Below, in pieces: positions 25,288 to 35,495 of a DNA stretch of 64,000 bases. How positions within the stretch are numbered: the first letter of the stretch is position 1; every line of letters starts with the position of its first letter. The notes below the pieces were generated by a model. It did no database searches and had not been told where the DNA came from. It saw nothing but the letters and a program-made list of their open reading frames with translations. Where the stretch lies: assembly GCF_037042905.1 (NCBI RefSeq), contig NC_087245.1:25916501-25980500 (forward strand). Direction: 5' to 3'. Both the position numbers and the translations under genes were made by a program. The stretch comes from Lytechinus pictus (taxonomy: Eukaryota; Echinodermata; Echinoidea; Temnopleuroida; Toxopneustidae).

Positions 25288-25545
25288 TGGGCCCTGTCTT
25301 CATGATCTTACAAAGAGTTACAATTGATCAAATCAATCTCAACTGTATGGAAATACCATCATTTTTCACATGAAATTTGCACATTCTTCATGTTCTTAGT
25401 GAACAAAGAGAATCATGACTGTATGAATAAACATTATATCGAGAAAATATGTTGAACAAATTTGCATTTTAGATGTTGACGTTGCTGGCCGTCCATAGTT
25501 GTGGTTGATTGGATCAATCGCTACTCTTTGTAAGACGGGGCCCTG
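25288..25545. mobile_element. GGGCCC-type MITE, copy 1
   Basis: The right terminus, ACTCTTTGTAAGACGGGGCC then CT, matches the perfect TIR of the copy at 44723-44996. The left terminus (GGGCCCTGTCTTCATGATCT, then TACAAAGAGTTAC) is the degraded partner. The internal phrase GTTGCTGGCCGTCCATAGTT is the complement of the start of the other copy, so this copy is inverted relative to it. Confidence 0.75.
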
Positions 25546-26191
25546 GTATAGAATAGGGAGGTGTGACTGCCATATGTGTCTGGGTTTCGTCCTTTCTTTT
25601 CATAATACCGTTCACCAACTGGTTTTCAAATACCACTATTTCTCCTTAATTCTCTTACTGCCGACTCACGGATCTATTTTTAGAAAATGCTCCCCCTTTT
25701 CCAACTTGTAAAGTAATGTGAATAAAATAAATGGATTGATACCAACTTTTTCTCAGCGCAAAACATGGTGAGAGAATCACACCTTTAGAGAAAATCAATA
25801 TTTTGAACTACATGATGGATTTTTTTCGTACAACTTGGTAAGACCTGTTCATTTTTTTCTCTCGAGGACTTGACTCAGAATTCGCTCATTCTTGAATGCC
25901 TTCTTTCATATAATTCATTACAAGCATCGGCGTAGATGTCGTTAAGGAGTAATGACACCTCTCCTCCCTGGTTATATGACGATGATTAAAATAGAAACTG
26001 AGATGGGTAAACGAATACCTTATAGTTTTCTATTACTGTAAGTATTCTGAGGATCTAATACGTTGTAAATCGAAAATCCATTTTATTTACAATGTATTAT
26101 TTGGATCACAGCAAGAAACAGAAAAACAAGGACAGATTGAATCTATATTGATTAAATGTTTATAAACAATGTGCCTCTAAACACACCCTAA
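25546..26191. other. No gene seen
   Basis: Ordinary AT-rich intron sequence; no repeat boundary or exon recognised. Confidence 0.45.
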
Positions 26192-26343
26192 AAACGAAGA
26201 GCTAGTTTAGCTCTTAAGGAGCGTGTATTGTAACTGCACTTCGGAGTGCCGATTTGTCTAGTTCAAATTTAAACGAGAAAAATCAGCACTCCGAAGTGCA
26301 GTCACTATACACGCTCCTTAAGAGCTAAATTAGCTCGTCGTTT
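26192..26343. mobile_element. 152 bp hairpin MITE
   Basis: The left arm (AACGAAGAGCTAGTTTAGCT to about 26255) and right arm (about 26281 to TTAGCTCGTCGTTT) are inverted complements over about 62 bp with few mismatches, around a loop of about 25 nt. The shared core is CTTAAGGAGCGTGTA and GCACTTCGGAGTGC. A transcript crossing it would form one long stem. Confidence 0.75.
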
Positions 26344-27125
26344 ATGAATTTTCAACCAATTTTTTTGTCACTATCGATGTCCTCGATATCGTGAATATTT
26401 ATATAAAATTACATAATTTTCGTCCTCATTATTTCTCGTTCTATTTATCAGCATCCTCCCTCTCTTTCTTTCTTTCTTTCTATGTTTCTTTCTTTCTGTC
26501 TTTCGCTCTCTTTCTCTTTACCTATCTATCTCCCTCTATATTTAACTAAGTCTTCTTGTCTCACTATCTCACACATACATTAACCTATGCTCACAAAATA
26601 TCTATTTCTTTTTTTTTACATTTTCATGATTATATGATATATATTGGTGAATCTCTAGATGTATGACGCTCTAAGTTCAAAACATGTAAAACTCACTACA
26701 TAATGTTTAAGGAGTAATAGAATTAAAATATCATATTAATAAAATACTGCTTAATAATGTTTCATGCAACCATATATTCGACAATGCAATGAACGCCCGA
26801 AGCTGTATAGCTTTAGCTAGATCGATGCTCTCTAAAACCAGTTTTTAATTTTGCTACGATTACTATTGTTTTTGTTATTACTAATAATGTTATTTTTATC
26901 ACTAAAAAGGCATGGTGTACACTATAACACTCTTGTTTGCTTCGCCATGGAAAATTACTTTTATCATTACTAATATTATTGTAATAATTAGTACTATTAT
27001 TCTTATCATTATTATTATTTCTTTTATAATTATTATCATTATTACTATTATAATTGTTGTTGTTGTGATGGTTGTTGTTGTTGTTATCACCATCATTATC
27101 ATTATAATTTATGAGCTTCAATAAT
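26344..27125. repeat. CT-rich and ATT/ATC trinucleotide low-complexity tracts
   Basis: Repeated TTTC/TTTCT units lie at about 26455-26520. A mosaic of ATT, ATC and GTT trinucleotides lies at about 26865-27115. The overlapping open frames on both strands (Ile-, Asn- or Thr-rich) are artefacts of the trinucleotide period. Confidence 0.7.
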
Positions 27126-28032
27126 GATCCATGATTATCGCATAAGCGACAGTTAATTGCGTAAGTTAAATGGGGTGTCTGATGTTCACTATCTCTGCGT
27201 CTTCACTATATTTTCACGCCTACTCTCCCTTACATATCTAGAATCTAGTATATATATAAATATATATGAATAAACTGTTGGAACTAAGTACAATGCATTA
27301 CCACTTTGCCTCATTAATATATATATTTATATATATATATATATATATGAAGAAGACGGTGGACCGTCGAAAATTCGAGTGAATAACAAAAACTTTATGG
27401 GCAATCAAAGCATTATCATCAGCATTATTTTGTTATATATATATATATATATGTATCACATGCCCCCAAAAAGAAAGCATGGTCTTGGTGTACAGTTAAA
27501 CACTCTTGATTCTGTCTCCGCAATGGAAGCATAAACACACACTGAATCTTTCTCTATCTATCTTCACTGTCTTGATATTTTTCATCTTCTCATTTTAGTC
27601 GGCCTTTATAGTGCAATGTATTCCACCTTGAATTGGGTTATTTTCCAACTACCTCACAAATACAAAACATTAAAAAAACCTGTAGACCTTCATCCATCAC
27701 GTCAGTCGTATCACAGTATACCATTACTTATTGATGTTAACAGATATTATAGTATACTTTGGGATCAGAAATGTCCACCTGTACCTTAAGATGGAAGCCA
27801 GTAAGAGAATTCCCTTTCCTTCCCCCTCACTCCCTCCCCTTTCGAAGAAAGTAATTTAGAGAGAGCTACTAAATATCATCTGATGTAAAGGTGCACGGGG
27901 GAGAGCGTAGGGTTAATAGTACACAAAATAGTATTTGGTGAATGTGGAGGAGAGCAAGAGGGTGGGATAAGATATCTAATACAAGAAAAATTGATGAGAA
28001 TGCATGGGGCAGTATATGCTTTTTGTGGGCGT
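27126..28032. other. No gene seen; TA islands
   Basis: TA-rich tracts occur at about 27248-27270, 27316-27349 and 27434-27452. No exon recognised. Confidence 0.5.
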
Positions 28033-28856
28033 GCCGGTGTGGTAGAAAATTTGGAACGGGGCCCGCCAGTCCAAAACGGCTAGTAAATTTGGGCTGCCAG
28101 TACCAAACGGCTAGACGATCGGGGCTGCCGGATCCAAAAGACTGGTTGAAATTTTTGCCGATACGAACGGAAAGCCGCCGTTTGGTTCCGTATTCGTTAG
28201 AAGGTTCGAATGTAGTAAATATATTCTATAAATATCTGCTTTGGTGAAATGTTTCAATATATATATTGGTGTGATTTTTAACGTAATGTCATCACAATTA
28301 TTTCTATAATTCGGTCTAAAATTAAAAATGTTGGTCTAGGTACACGATGCGATGTACCACTACCTTTTTTGCGCACGTGCAGCGCTGGACTGCCTGGACA
28401 GTTGACACGGTACCGTACTGTACCACGTCTCTTTTTTGGAGTAGGGTCTACTCTAACGTTAGTTTTTAAACATTTGTTTTTTAACTTTTTTGATTGTAAA
28501 CATGGACCGTGATTTTGTTATCCAAAGCGAGGACATCTCGCATTACCTAAGGCATGGGGGTCAGTGATCAGTGAAATGACGATACAAATCTTGTAGCTTC
28601 TTTCGTGTTTTTTTTTTTTGCTTGTCAATTTTGTTTCCTGCGTCCCCCCTAAATTCAGGTGGACCGCCCTAAAATTGTTAAAAATCGTTATGGTCCCCCC
28701 TAAAATTTTGTTTGTTAACCTTTTTTTTTTTTGCTTGTCAAATTTTTTCCTGTGTCCAACCATAAATTCCAGGTAGACCCCCCCCCCCTAAATTTGTTGG
28801 CTTCCGCCGCCAATGAGAAGCTATACGACCAATTTTGAGTCATTCATTCACTTCTA

Positions 28857-28906
<50 letters not shown>

Positions 28907-28935
28907 CCTACATGTGTGTTATTAAATGCCAGCCA
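28033..28935. repeat. GC-rich repeat debris, T-run repeats and (TA)n
   Basis: The segment at 28033-28190 contains GCCGGTGTGGTAG and GATCGGGGCTGCCGG and is partly complementary to 30080-30230. The segment at 28610-28800 has two copies of a unit with TTTTTTTTGCTTGTCAA followed by CCCCCCTAAA-type sequence. A TA tract fills 28858-28903. Non-coding. Confidence 0.5.
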
Positions 28936-29109
28936 GGTGCGGATCCAGGAATTTCCAGGGGGGCACTTTTTCCAGAAAAATTTGACAAGCAAAAATAAAA
29001 AAAAAAGGGTTAGCACTTGCACATATACGGTACTTTCGACCACTTTTTTGTGGCTCTCAAAATGGGGGAGGCATGAGCCGTGTGTGCCCCTTCCCCCCGG
29101 ATCCGCGCC
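28936..29109. mobile_element. 174 bp MITE with GGATCC-containing TIRs
   Basis: The left terminus GGTGCGGATCCAGG and right terminus CCGGATCCGCGCC are inverted complements with one or two mismatches. The following G-rich (GGGGGGCAC) and C-rich (GTGCCCCTTCCCC) blocks extend the symmetry. No ORF. Confidence 0.65.
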
Positions 29110-29565
29110 AAAGCACCCCCTCCCTCGAGCTTAAGGTCAGATTGGTGCCCCCTCATAACGGGTCAAGTTGATGCCCCCTAAGTTTAAGTTCAATTTGCCC
29201 ACCCCCTCCCCCCATGTGACACATGAATGCGCTCCCGGTCAAACATCAAATTGGCACCCCGAAGGTCGAGCATCATTTCTGCTCCTCGCTAGGTCAAACT
29301 TCAAATTGCGGGCGCGCCCATGCATGCTCTTTTATTATTATTATTTCATCTCCCCTCTTTTCCCACTTCATTTTCCTTCTCCCCCCCCCCCCCCTTATTC
29401 CCTCTTCCTTTTCTCATATACTTTTCCCCATTTTTTGCGATCTCTTCTTCCTACTTTTTTTTTCTCTCCCTTTTATTTTCATATATTTCCTCCTTTTTCG
29501 ACTACCCGGGTGCCGTGCCCCAACCCCCCCCCCCCCAAAAAAAAATATATAAATAAATAAATATG
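29110..29565 (+). repeat. Degenerate short tandem repeat and pyrimidine tract
   Basis: From about 29128 to 29315, units of roughly 30-40 bp repeat the idea GGTCAAACTTCAAATTGGYGC followed by a C-rich stretch, at least five times with decay. A long C/T-rich tract with several C-runs follows to about 29545. Open frames here are proline/serine/phenylalanine low complexity and are not genes. Confidence 0.6.
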
Positions 29566-31626
29566 CGTATAGTGTGTGTCTCAATGAGGTGTCACTGAAA
29601 GTTCCCTGTGTGTTTGGCAGCCTTATTGTTGGACTTAGTTTTCTTGTATTGATATATTCATTTTGATTTCTACTTGATTACTTTGGGGGTTCGAAGAGCA
29701 TGCAGCAGTGTTTACCCCCCCCCCCCCCCCATCACCCTAGTCGCCAATCCCATCCTATTTCTTGCTTGGTTATGTAGACCAAGACAAACCAGCCATATTG
29801 GTGGATATATCGAAGTTCACACCCCGAATAGCACAGGCGCACAAAGGGAGCACGCAGTGTGAATAGGGCTTCATGACTCCACACAGCAGCCGTCCCCGGA
29901 TGTTTAATTAATTGAAAGAGTGCTAAAAAATGCATACAACTCCCTAAATAACTTGAGATTCTCAAATTGGCAACTGTATCTGTTCTGTGGGTGTGGTTGA
30001 CTTGGAGGAGCCAATTGGTTGAAAAGGACGACTGGAATATCACATTCTTGCTGTAGGGGTGATAATGGTGCATGAACAGCGTATTGGAACAAATCGCCTG
30101 GTCGGAACAAATCGACTATGACGATCGCATCACACAACAAAATTCGGAACTAATCGGCGGGTAAAAGGGCCGCCGATAAGTACCTCCGGCCCCGATCGGC
30201 TGCCCGGTCCAAATTGGCTATGACACCGGCTGACTAAAATGTGCCGTTGACGTGTATGTTCGTATATGTTTTGTAATAGTTATTGAGATGACGGTGTAGC
30301 TGTATCCACGTGGTTGTAGCCATTTGGTCTACCAGCAGATGGTCTGATTCTAGTCTGCTGGAGTGCTGGGCAAACCCTTCACTCGAGTAAAGGGTCTGAA
30401 TCGCAGCCTACTCATGCCTTGTGTACTGAAGCAAGTTTTGTATGTGTTTGTCTTTGCGTGGAGACACACATTGATCAAAGTTTCAATCAGAGTCTATGCC
30501 TGCAGACTAGTCTAATTCACAGATTGTCAAAGACCCCTGTGATATACATGCATCTGAAGGAGGACTGCATGAAGCAACCTCAGGAGGTGGCCCAACAAAA
30601 TGTTTGACACTAACTTTGTTGAAATACGGCCACCTAAATCTCATGGCAGAAATAATTTGATCCCCTACCAATTTGACTAATAAACTTTTGGTCTATTAAT
30701 AATAATACAATAATAGTGAATGCGATTTCTAAAGCGCCAAACCAATTGTAATCTAAATGCTCAAGGCGCATAGATGAAATGGGAGAAACAAAACAATATG
30801 CAGAGTGGCGCATATAATCACTTGGCCTAACCTCAATTATAAGTGTAACACCTAAATGGTCTATTTTGGTTCATAAACATTTTTATCTATTCATAAAGAC
30901 TAAGTTAGTAATTTGACAACGGGCTATAAAAGTTACAATTACTATAAATGAAAAGAAGACTTACTGCCATTTGACCATATGGAATGAGACAACAAAATAA
31001 TAGAAAGTCATATCAATAGGAATAGGCAAAGTTGTGAAAAAGTGACACTTTACTCTAGGAGCATGTTGTCAACATTTTTTTCGTCCGACAAGTTGTCTGA
31101 TCTGAAAACTTCCATTGGTTCTAATTTGCTGAAAAGCACTGTTACTATGGTAATTGTCGGATAAAATAATAAATGAAACGTCCGTCTATTCTTTCAATGA
31201 AATGCTCCTCCGGTGAGTCTTTCCATGTGAGAGGTATATACAATGAGCAATGATCACTAATGGAGCCCTATTTTACTTCCTTTGATCAGGAGCCCAATTG
31301 TTTTAAAGATATCCTAGTTGATAAGAAATCAACCATCTATCATGAAAGCAACAGACTTTATATTATACAGTTATAATTCCAAATGGTTGCGTGAGTTATA
31401 AACGGATGGAGGGGGGTTACACTGTTAACTGATAATAAAAGTGACACAAAATCTATCATCTTATTAGGTAGTTAAGTGGGAAGTGTGCGTGTATGGATAC
31501 AAATCATGACTCAGTACACTAAATGCAAAAATATTTAATATCTTTATAGTTCTTTCATCATCATTTCCACTGTCACGTTTGCTATCAGTATTATCCTAAT
31601 ATACATGCATTTACATAATCTGACTG
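29566..31626. other. No gene seen; repeat fragments
   Basis: A C-run lies at about 29715-29730. At 30080-30230, CG-rich sequence is partly complementary to 28033-28190. At 30714-30790, a fragment with AAAGCGCCAAACC and CTCAAGGCGCATAG resembles the end of another SINE-like repeat. No exon recognised. Confidence 0.45.
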
Positions 31627-31755
31627 GCATTAATTCACTACTCCTGGGTCGTGTGCACTATATCATATTCTTGCTGAGGGAAACTTACAACACCGTGGTT
31701 CGCATTAAAAATAAAGGACCTTCCATCAAGAGATGAGAGACAGAATCACGAGCCA
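31627..31755 (-). mobile_element. SINE family B, degraded third copy
   Basis: CTCCTGGGTCGTGTGCACTA, then TTCTTGCTGAGGGAAACTTAC, then CACCGTGGTTCGCATTAAAA and ATGAGAGACAGAATCAC follow the same order as the family B copies at 4366 and 11668 but with many changes. The tail end is missing. Confidence 0.5.
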
Positions 31756-31899
31756 TGTATAGGTGCATCCATGATGCATACCAAACATGTCACCAACTTA
31801 CCATTTTTTGCCTGCATTACGGAGTAGAGTACATGTTAGCTCTCGCTTTGCATGTCGGATGCTTCTAAGTCCTTCCAGGACTCACGACGGCCTCAAGAA

Positions 31900-32330
31900 C
31901 AGAGAAAATATATTATCATATGCCCTCATGACAAAGATCATCCAAGAAGTGTTTGTCGAAAACTGGTGAATTAAAAAACGGCAATTTCGTTCTTTGACTC
32001 TTGACAAACAACATATTTGCCCTTTTCGACATCTCCGAAAGTGTGGACGAAACTGCTACTCTGATTCTCCACAGACCAGAGCTCCCTGCTGTCCTTTGTC
32101 GTTTGACCGCCATTTTCAATACATTTACTCTGTTCTTGAGCCCGTCTTGCGTGGTGGAGCGAAAATGCCCTCACGACAGTTTTGCTGTGTATAAGCGTTC
32201 TATTATGACCATTGAGTTTTCACCACGTCATACTTTTTCTTCGCCCCAAAAATCTGAAGGATTTATTTCCAGCGCGGAAATACTTGAGTACCCGACGCGT
32301 GACTCGTCATCATAGATAAAACTGTAGTTG
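31900..32330. repeat. Diverged copy of the 24.8 kb repeat, inverted
   Basis: On the minus strand, CGTCCACACTTTCGGAGATG, CAAATATGTTGTTTGTCAAG and CACCAGTTTTCGACAAA follow the order seen on the plus strand at 24930-25070. Open frames on either strand (60-100 residues) resemble no family I know and are not conserved in frame between the two copies. Confidence 0.45.
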
Positions 32331-34550
32331 TCAGCCGTCGAATAGCATCTATCGTCAAAATGTAAAGCTTCTTAATATTCGTTATACGTCCATAAGTAAT
32401 GAGAAGGTTAAGTTAGGCAAGCGGAATGAAATTGATTGAATTCCGCTGATTCGAACGAGGGCAATTTTGATATGAAAAGAAGGAGATTCATTGAGTATGG
32501 TGTGTTATAATAAGTAGAGTAATTCTTGGCATGGGATTGTAAGGAAGGAACTAATTCTTGTAAGTTATGCAAAAAGCGCTGATGGGTTCTAAAGTTAACA
32601 ATGGGGTTCGCAAAAAATCCACTTGATTTTGAACTTCCAATGGGAACATCGTTCTTCTGATGAGGTTATTATTTTCGTACGCCCAATACCAGCATGACCA
32701 GTCTCGAATTTTTTTTATAGAAATATTGATTCAATGGCAATATAAATCATAAATCTCATGGACGTTTTGCGTTAGAAATAAGACACCGATGAAGGTTCTC
32801 AAATAAGCGCCATGTTCATCTCATAATTTACTTACCAGAGTCGAACAAAATGAAATTACATTCTTACAAAATATAATATTTGAGTATGTTCCGATCATTT
32901 GCGTACATCTTAATTTCCTGTCACTTAATCAATGATTTACCATTTTCGATGTAAGGTATTTTGCTTGCGCATGTTTCAGCATTTTTTGTTGGTGTATTTT
33001 TTGCGGTTGAAAAAAAGTATTCACTCATGAAAGGACTTACACATTTTAGCATTGATAAGAATATTAAGAAAGAAATCAAACAGTTTCCGTGATACGATTT
33101 TCTGATGCAGGGGTTTTAAACACCTATTATTCATGCGTTCTTTTATCCAGCCACCTTGTTTACAGATTCAGATTAGCGCATACCTTACTCGGCGGTGTCG
33201 AGCATGGGATCAAAGGAAAGCAACTTGAACCAGCTCCTTCCTTACACATGTAAATATAGCAGATCCTTGTATATTATTAGTTATAGACCAATTCGGTATC
33301 GGAGCCGTTTATGGCAATTTCTTATAAGGAGGCTTCAAGTATGCCTGACAAAAAAAATATTTATGACATACAAACACACCCGGTGCATTGCATTACTGAT
33401 TGAAAGTAAACTGTTCTTCTTTGGAAGAAACCTTTTGGCTTAATCTGTGAGTGTATTACGAAGACTTGTGTTGCGAACGTTGGAAAGATGAACACTTACT
33501 AATTTGTATTTGTTATTCTTACGCACATTTCACACTCTATTCTTTAACAAAACAATGACTAGTTTTATATACATGGTATGTGAGCTTTTCATTATGATAA
33601 AATTTGACAATATCTAATTCTGCTTGAAAATAAAATACAGTGACAACCTCTAAAAGAGGTGTGTACTACAAGTTGTAGAAAGAACCTCGCAGAAAGTTTA
33701 TGGTAATTCATGCAAATTACTCAATGGCACATTTCTTACAGCAGCGGTTTTTCTGTGGGTGTCATTTGAATATACAGAAATACAGACAGATTATATAGAG
33801 TCAGAGTAAGATTCTTTCAGAAAAGGGAATGAGCTCTAATTTCAAGGGCTGACTTACAAATGCAAGGTTGGAAAGGGTGATATGGTAAAGAATGTTTGTA
33901 CACCACTTAATCAAAATGACCTGATTAAAAAGGTGGAGAGCCTGGAATTATACGAACATATGTATGAAAAAAACTGATGTTTCTCTTTGCAAACTTTACA
34001 TCTATGATTCTATGGCATATCTAGATCACGGCGTTAACTTTCAGTTTTCAATGACAAAACAAAAATCAGCATGCATATGGTGTGGCGTCATTTCATAAAC
34101 TATCGTATTCATCTTAGATATCGTAAACCTACCTCTTCTAATAACTGCAAATATACACCTACACAACACACATACATACACCCCACAATAACACAATCAT
34201 TTGTTAATCTTCTGAAATAAAAATGTTTGATTTCTTCGATATTCATGATTAATGTCATTAGATTCCGACATGTTTTCGTCTTCTCCAGTGTTATTCCATT
34301 TATTTTATGAGGAACGTCTTGGGTGTATCATCTCTTCGCACGCACACTTATGCCCCCTCTCAATCACCACTTAACCAGCTTACGATATAAAAAAACGTCA
34401 TAATTAAACTATTTTCACAAGGCTATCGTTCACCTGTGTTTAGAAAAGGCAATTCTTCCAAATGCTCCCACTATTGAGCGTTCTTGTGAAAGCTTTCATA
34501 TACATAATTTTTCTGCTGAAGTACAACCTTGATGCATATTTGAGATGAGT
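32331..34550. other. No gene seen (GPCR intron, donor side)
   Basis: AT-rich sequence with no delimitable repeat or exon. Confidence 0.45.
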
Positions 34551-34628
34551 TTATCGCAAAATAAAGGTGTAACACAAGAATAAAGAAAAGGTAAACCATA
34601 AAATAAAGTTATGGTTTGCTATGCTTAC

Positions 34629-35495
34629 CTCGTACGGGATGACTGTAATTACAAAGACAAGTGTAATGCCAACCATAAGACGGGAGAATTCAGCAGAGAC
34701 TCCTCGAATCATGTCTACTTGTTTGATATACTCATCTCTGTTCCGAGGACACACCATGTCGATCCTTTGTCGCATCTGCCTCATACAGCGTATCACAAAC
34801 ACATTGCAAAATACTAAAATCACAATGTTAGCAAGACTTTCGACAACTGTAAGAATGTCATAGGCTGTGTATATTACCGATGTCCAATTCATCGTAGAAT
34901 TTTTGTATGTAAAACAATAGTAAGCTGCTGATAGGTTGCATGCATGGGATTCGGCGTTGACTTGTCCAGTTATTTGTAGAGAAGCCATAGCAAAGGAATA
35001 GAAGATGAGAACAAAGATGGCGATGAATATACGCTGTAACGTCACGCTCTTATCATAGAAGAATGGCTTTAAAAGACTGAGGTAACGCTCGACACCCATG
35101 AATATGACAACAAACCCTGATAACCGAAGACACATGGTGCTCACAAAGTTAGAATAGAGAAGACTTCCTGAGCCTCCCATCCAAGAACCGCAGAGAATAT
35201 TCACTATCCAGACACTTTCACCAAACAACAACCGTGTCAGGTCCGTAGCACATAAAACCAATACTAAGACGTTAGGTATGTTATAACTAGTAGGGGTATG
35301 TTCCTGTTTCCGACTGAACCATATCAAGATTAGCGCTCCTAGATTAGCTGTAACACCAATAACCATGCCAAGACTTATTCGAATAGAATCCGTTAAAGGG
35401 TAACACACTGGTATATCCTCACCGAACAATGTTGGCAGAATAACGACTCCAGGTGGATAGTTTTCCATCGAGTAACACGAATCATCTACAGCCAT
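34629..35495 (-). CDS. Prostanoid-receptor-like class A GPCR, 5' coding exon
   Basis: 289 codons from ATG at 35495; an in-frame TGA lies 27 nt upstream, so this start is favoured. The N-terminus is short, without a clear signal peptide. TM1 is about residues 38-60 (N51) and TM2 about 75-92 (D85 in CATDL). TM3 ends in GVERYLSLLKPFFY, with ER at 136-137 in place of DRY and the PFFY phrase typical of prostanoid receptors. TM4 is about 153-175. ECL2 has C186 and C194 and three N-glycosylation sequons (NLS, NST, NWT). TM5 is about 205-236, and TM6 begins about 270 with F281 and P287. The exon stops at VITVIPYE before GTAAGC; reading on gives a stop after 25 intronic codons. The usual TM3 Cys (3.25), the TM4 Trp and the TM5 Pro are absent. 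Ligand unknown. The 4843-5112 exon completes it to 378 residues, close to family length. Confidence 0.85.

Larger units (their letters stand above)
5113..34628 (-). other. Inferred GPCR intron, about 29.5 kb
   Basis: The donor is GAG|GTAAGC at 34629/34628 and the acceptor TTTTTAG|ATC at 5113/5112, both phase 0. The interval contains no other exon that I can support. It is filled with SINEs, fold-back elements, MITEs, a minisatellite and a reverse-transcriptase remnant, listed separately. The join itself is inferred from reading frame and membrane topology; no transcript was seen. Confidence 0.65.

Noticed and set aside
26813..27124. Overlapping Asn-, Ile- or Thr-rich open frames
   Set aside because: Products of an ATT/ATC/GTT trinucleotide tract; the same stretch is open on both strands.
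27942..28247. 101-codon frame with Cys/Arg-rich start
   Set aside because: Runs through CG-rich repeat debris partly complementary to 30.1 kb; no recognisable domain or splice context.
31916..32315. Possible small gene (frames on both strands, 66-104 codons)
   Set aside because: It is a diverged copy of the repeat at 24.8-25.1 kb, frames are not conserved between copies, and no family is recognised.
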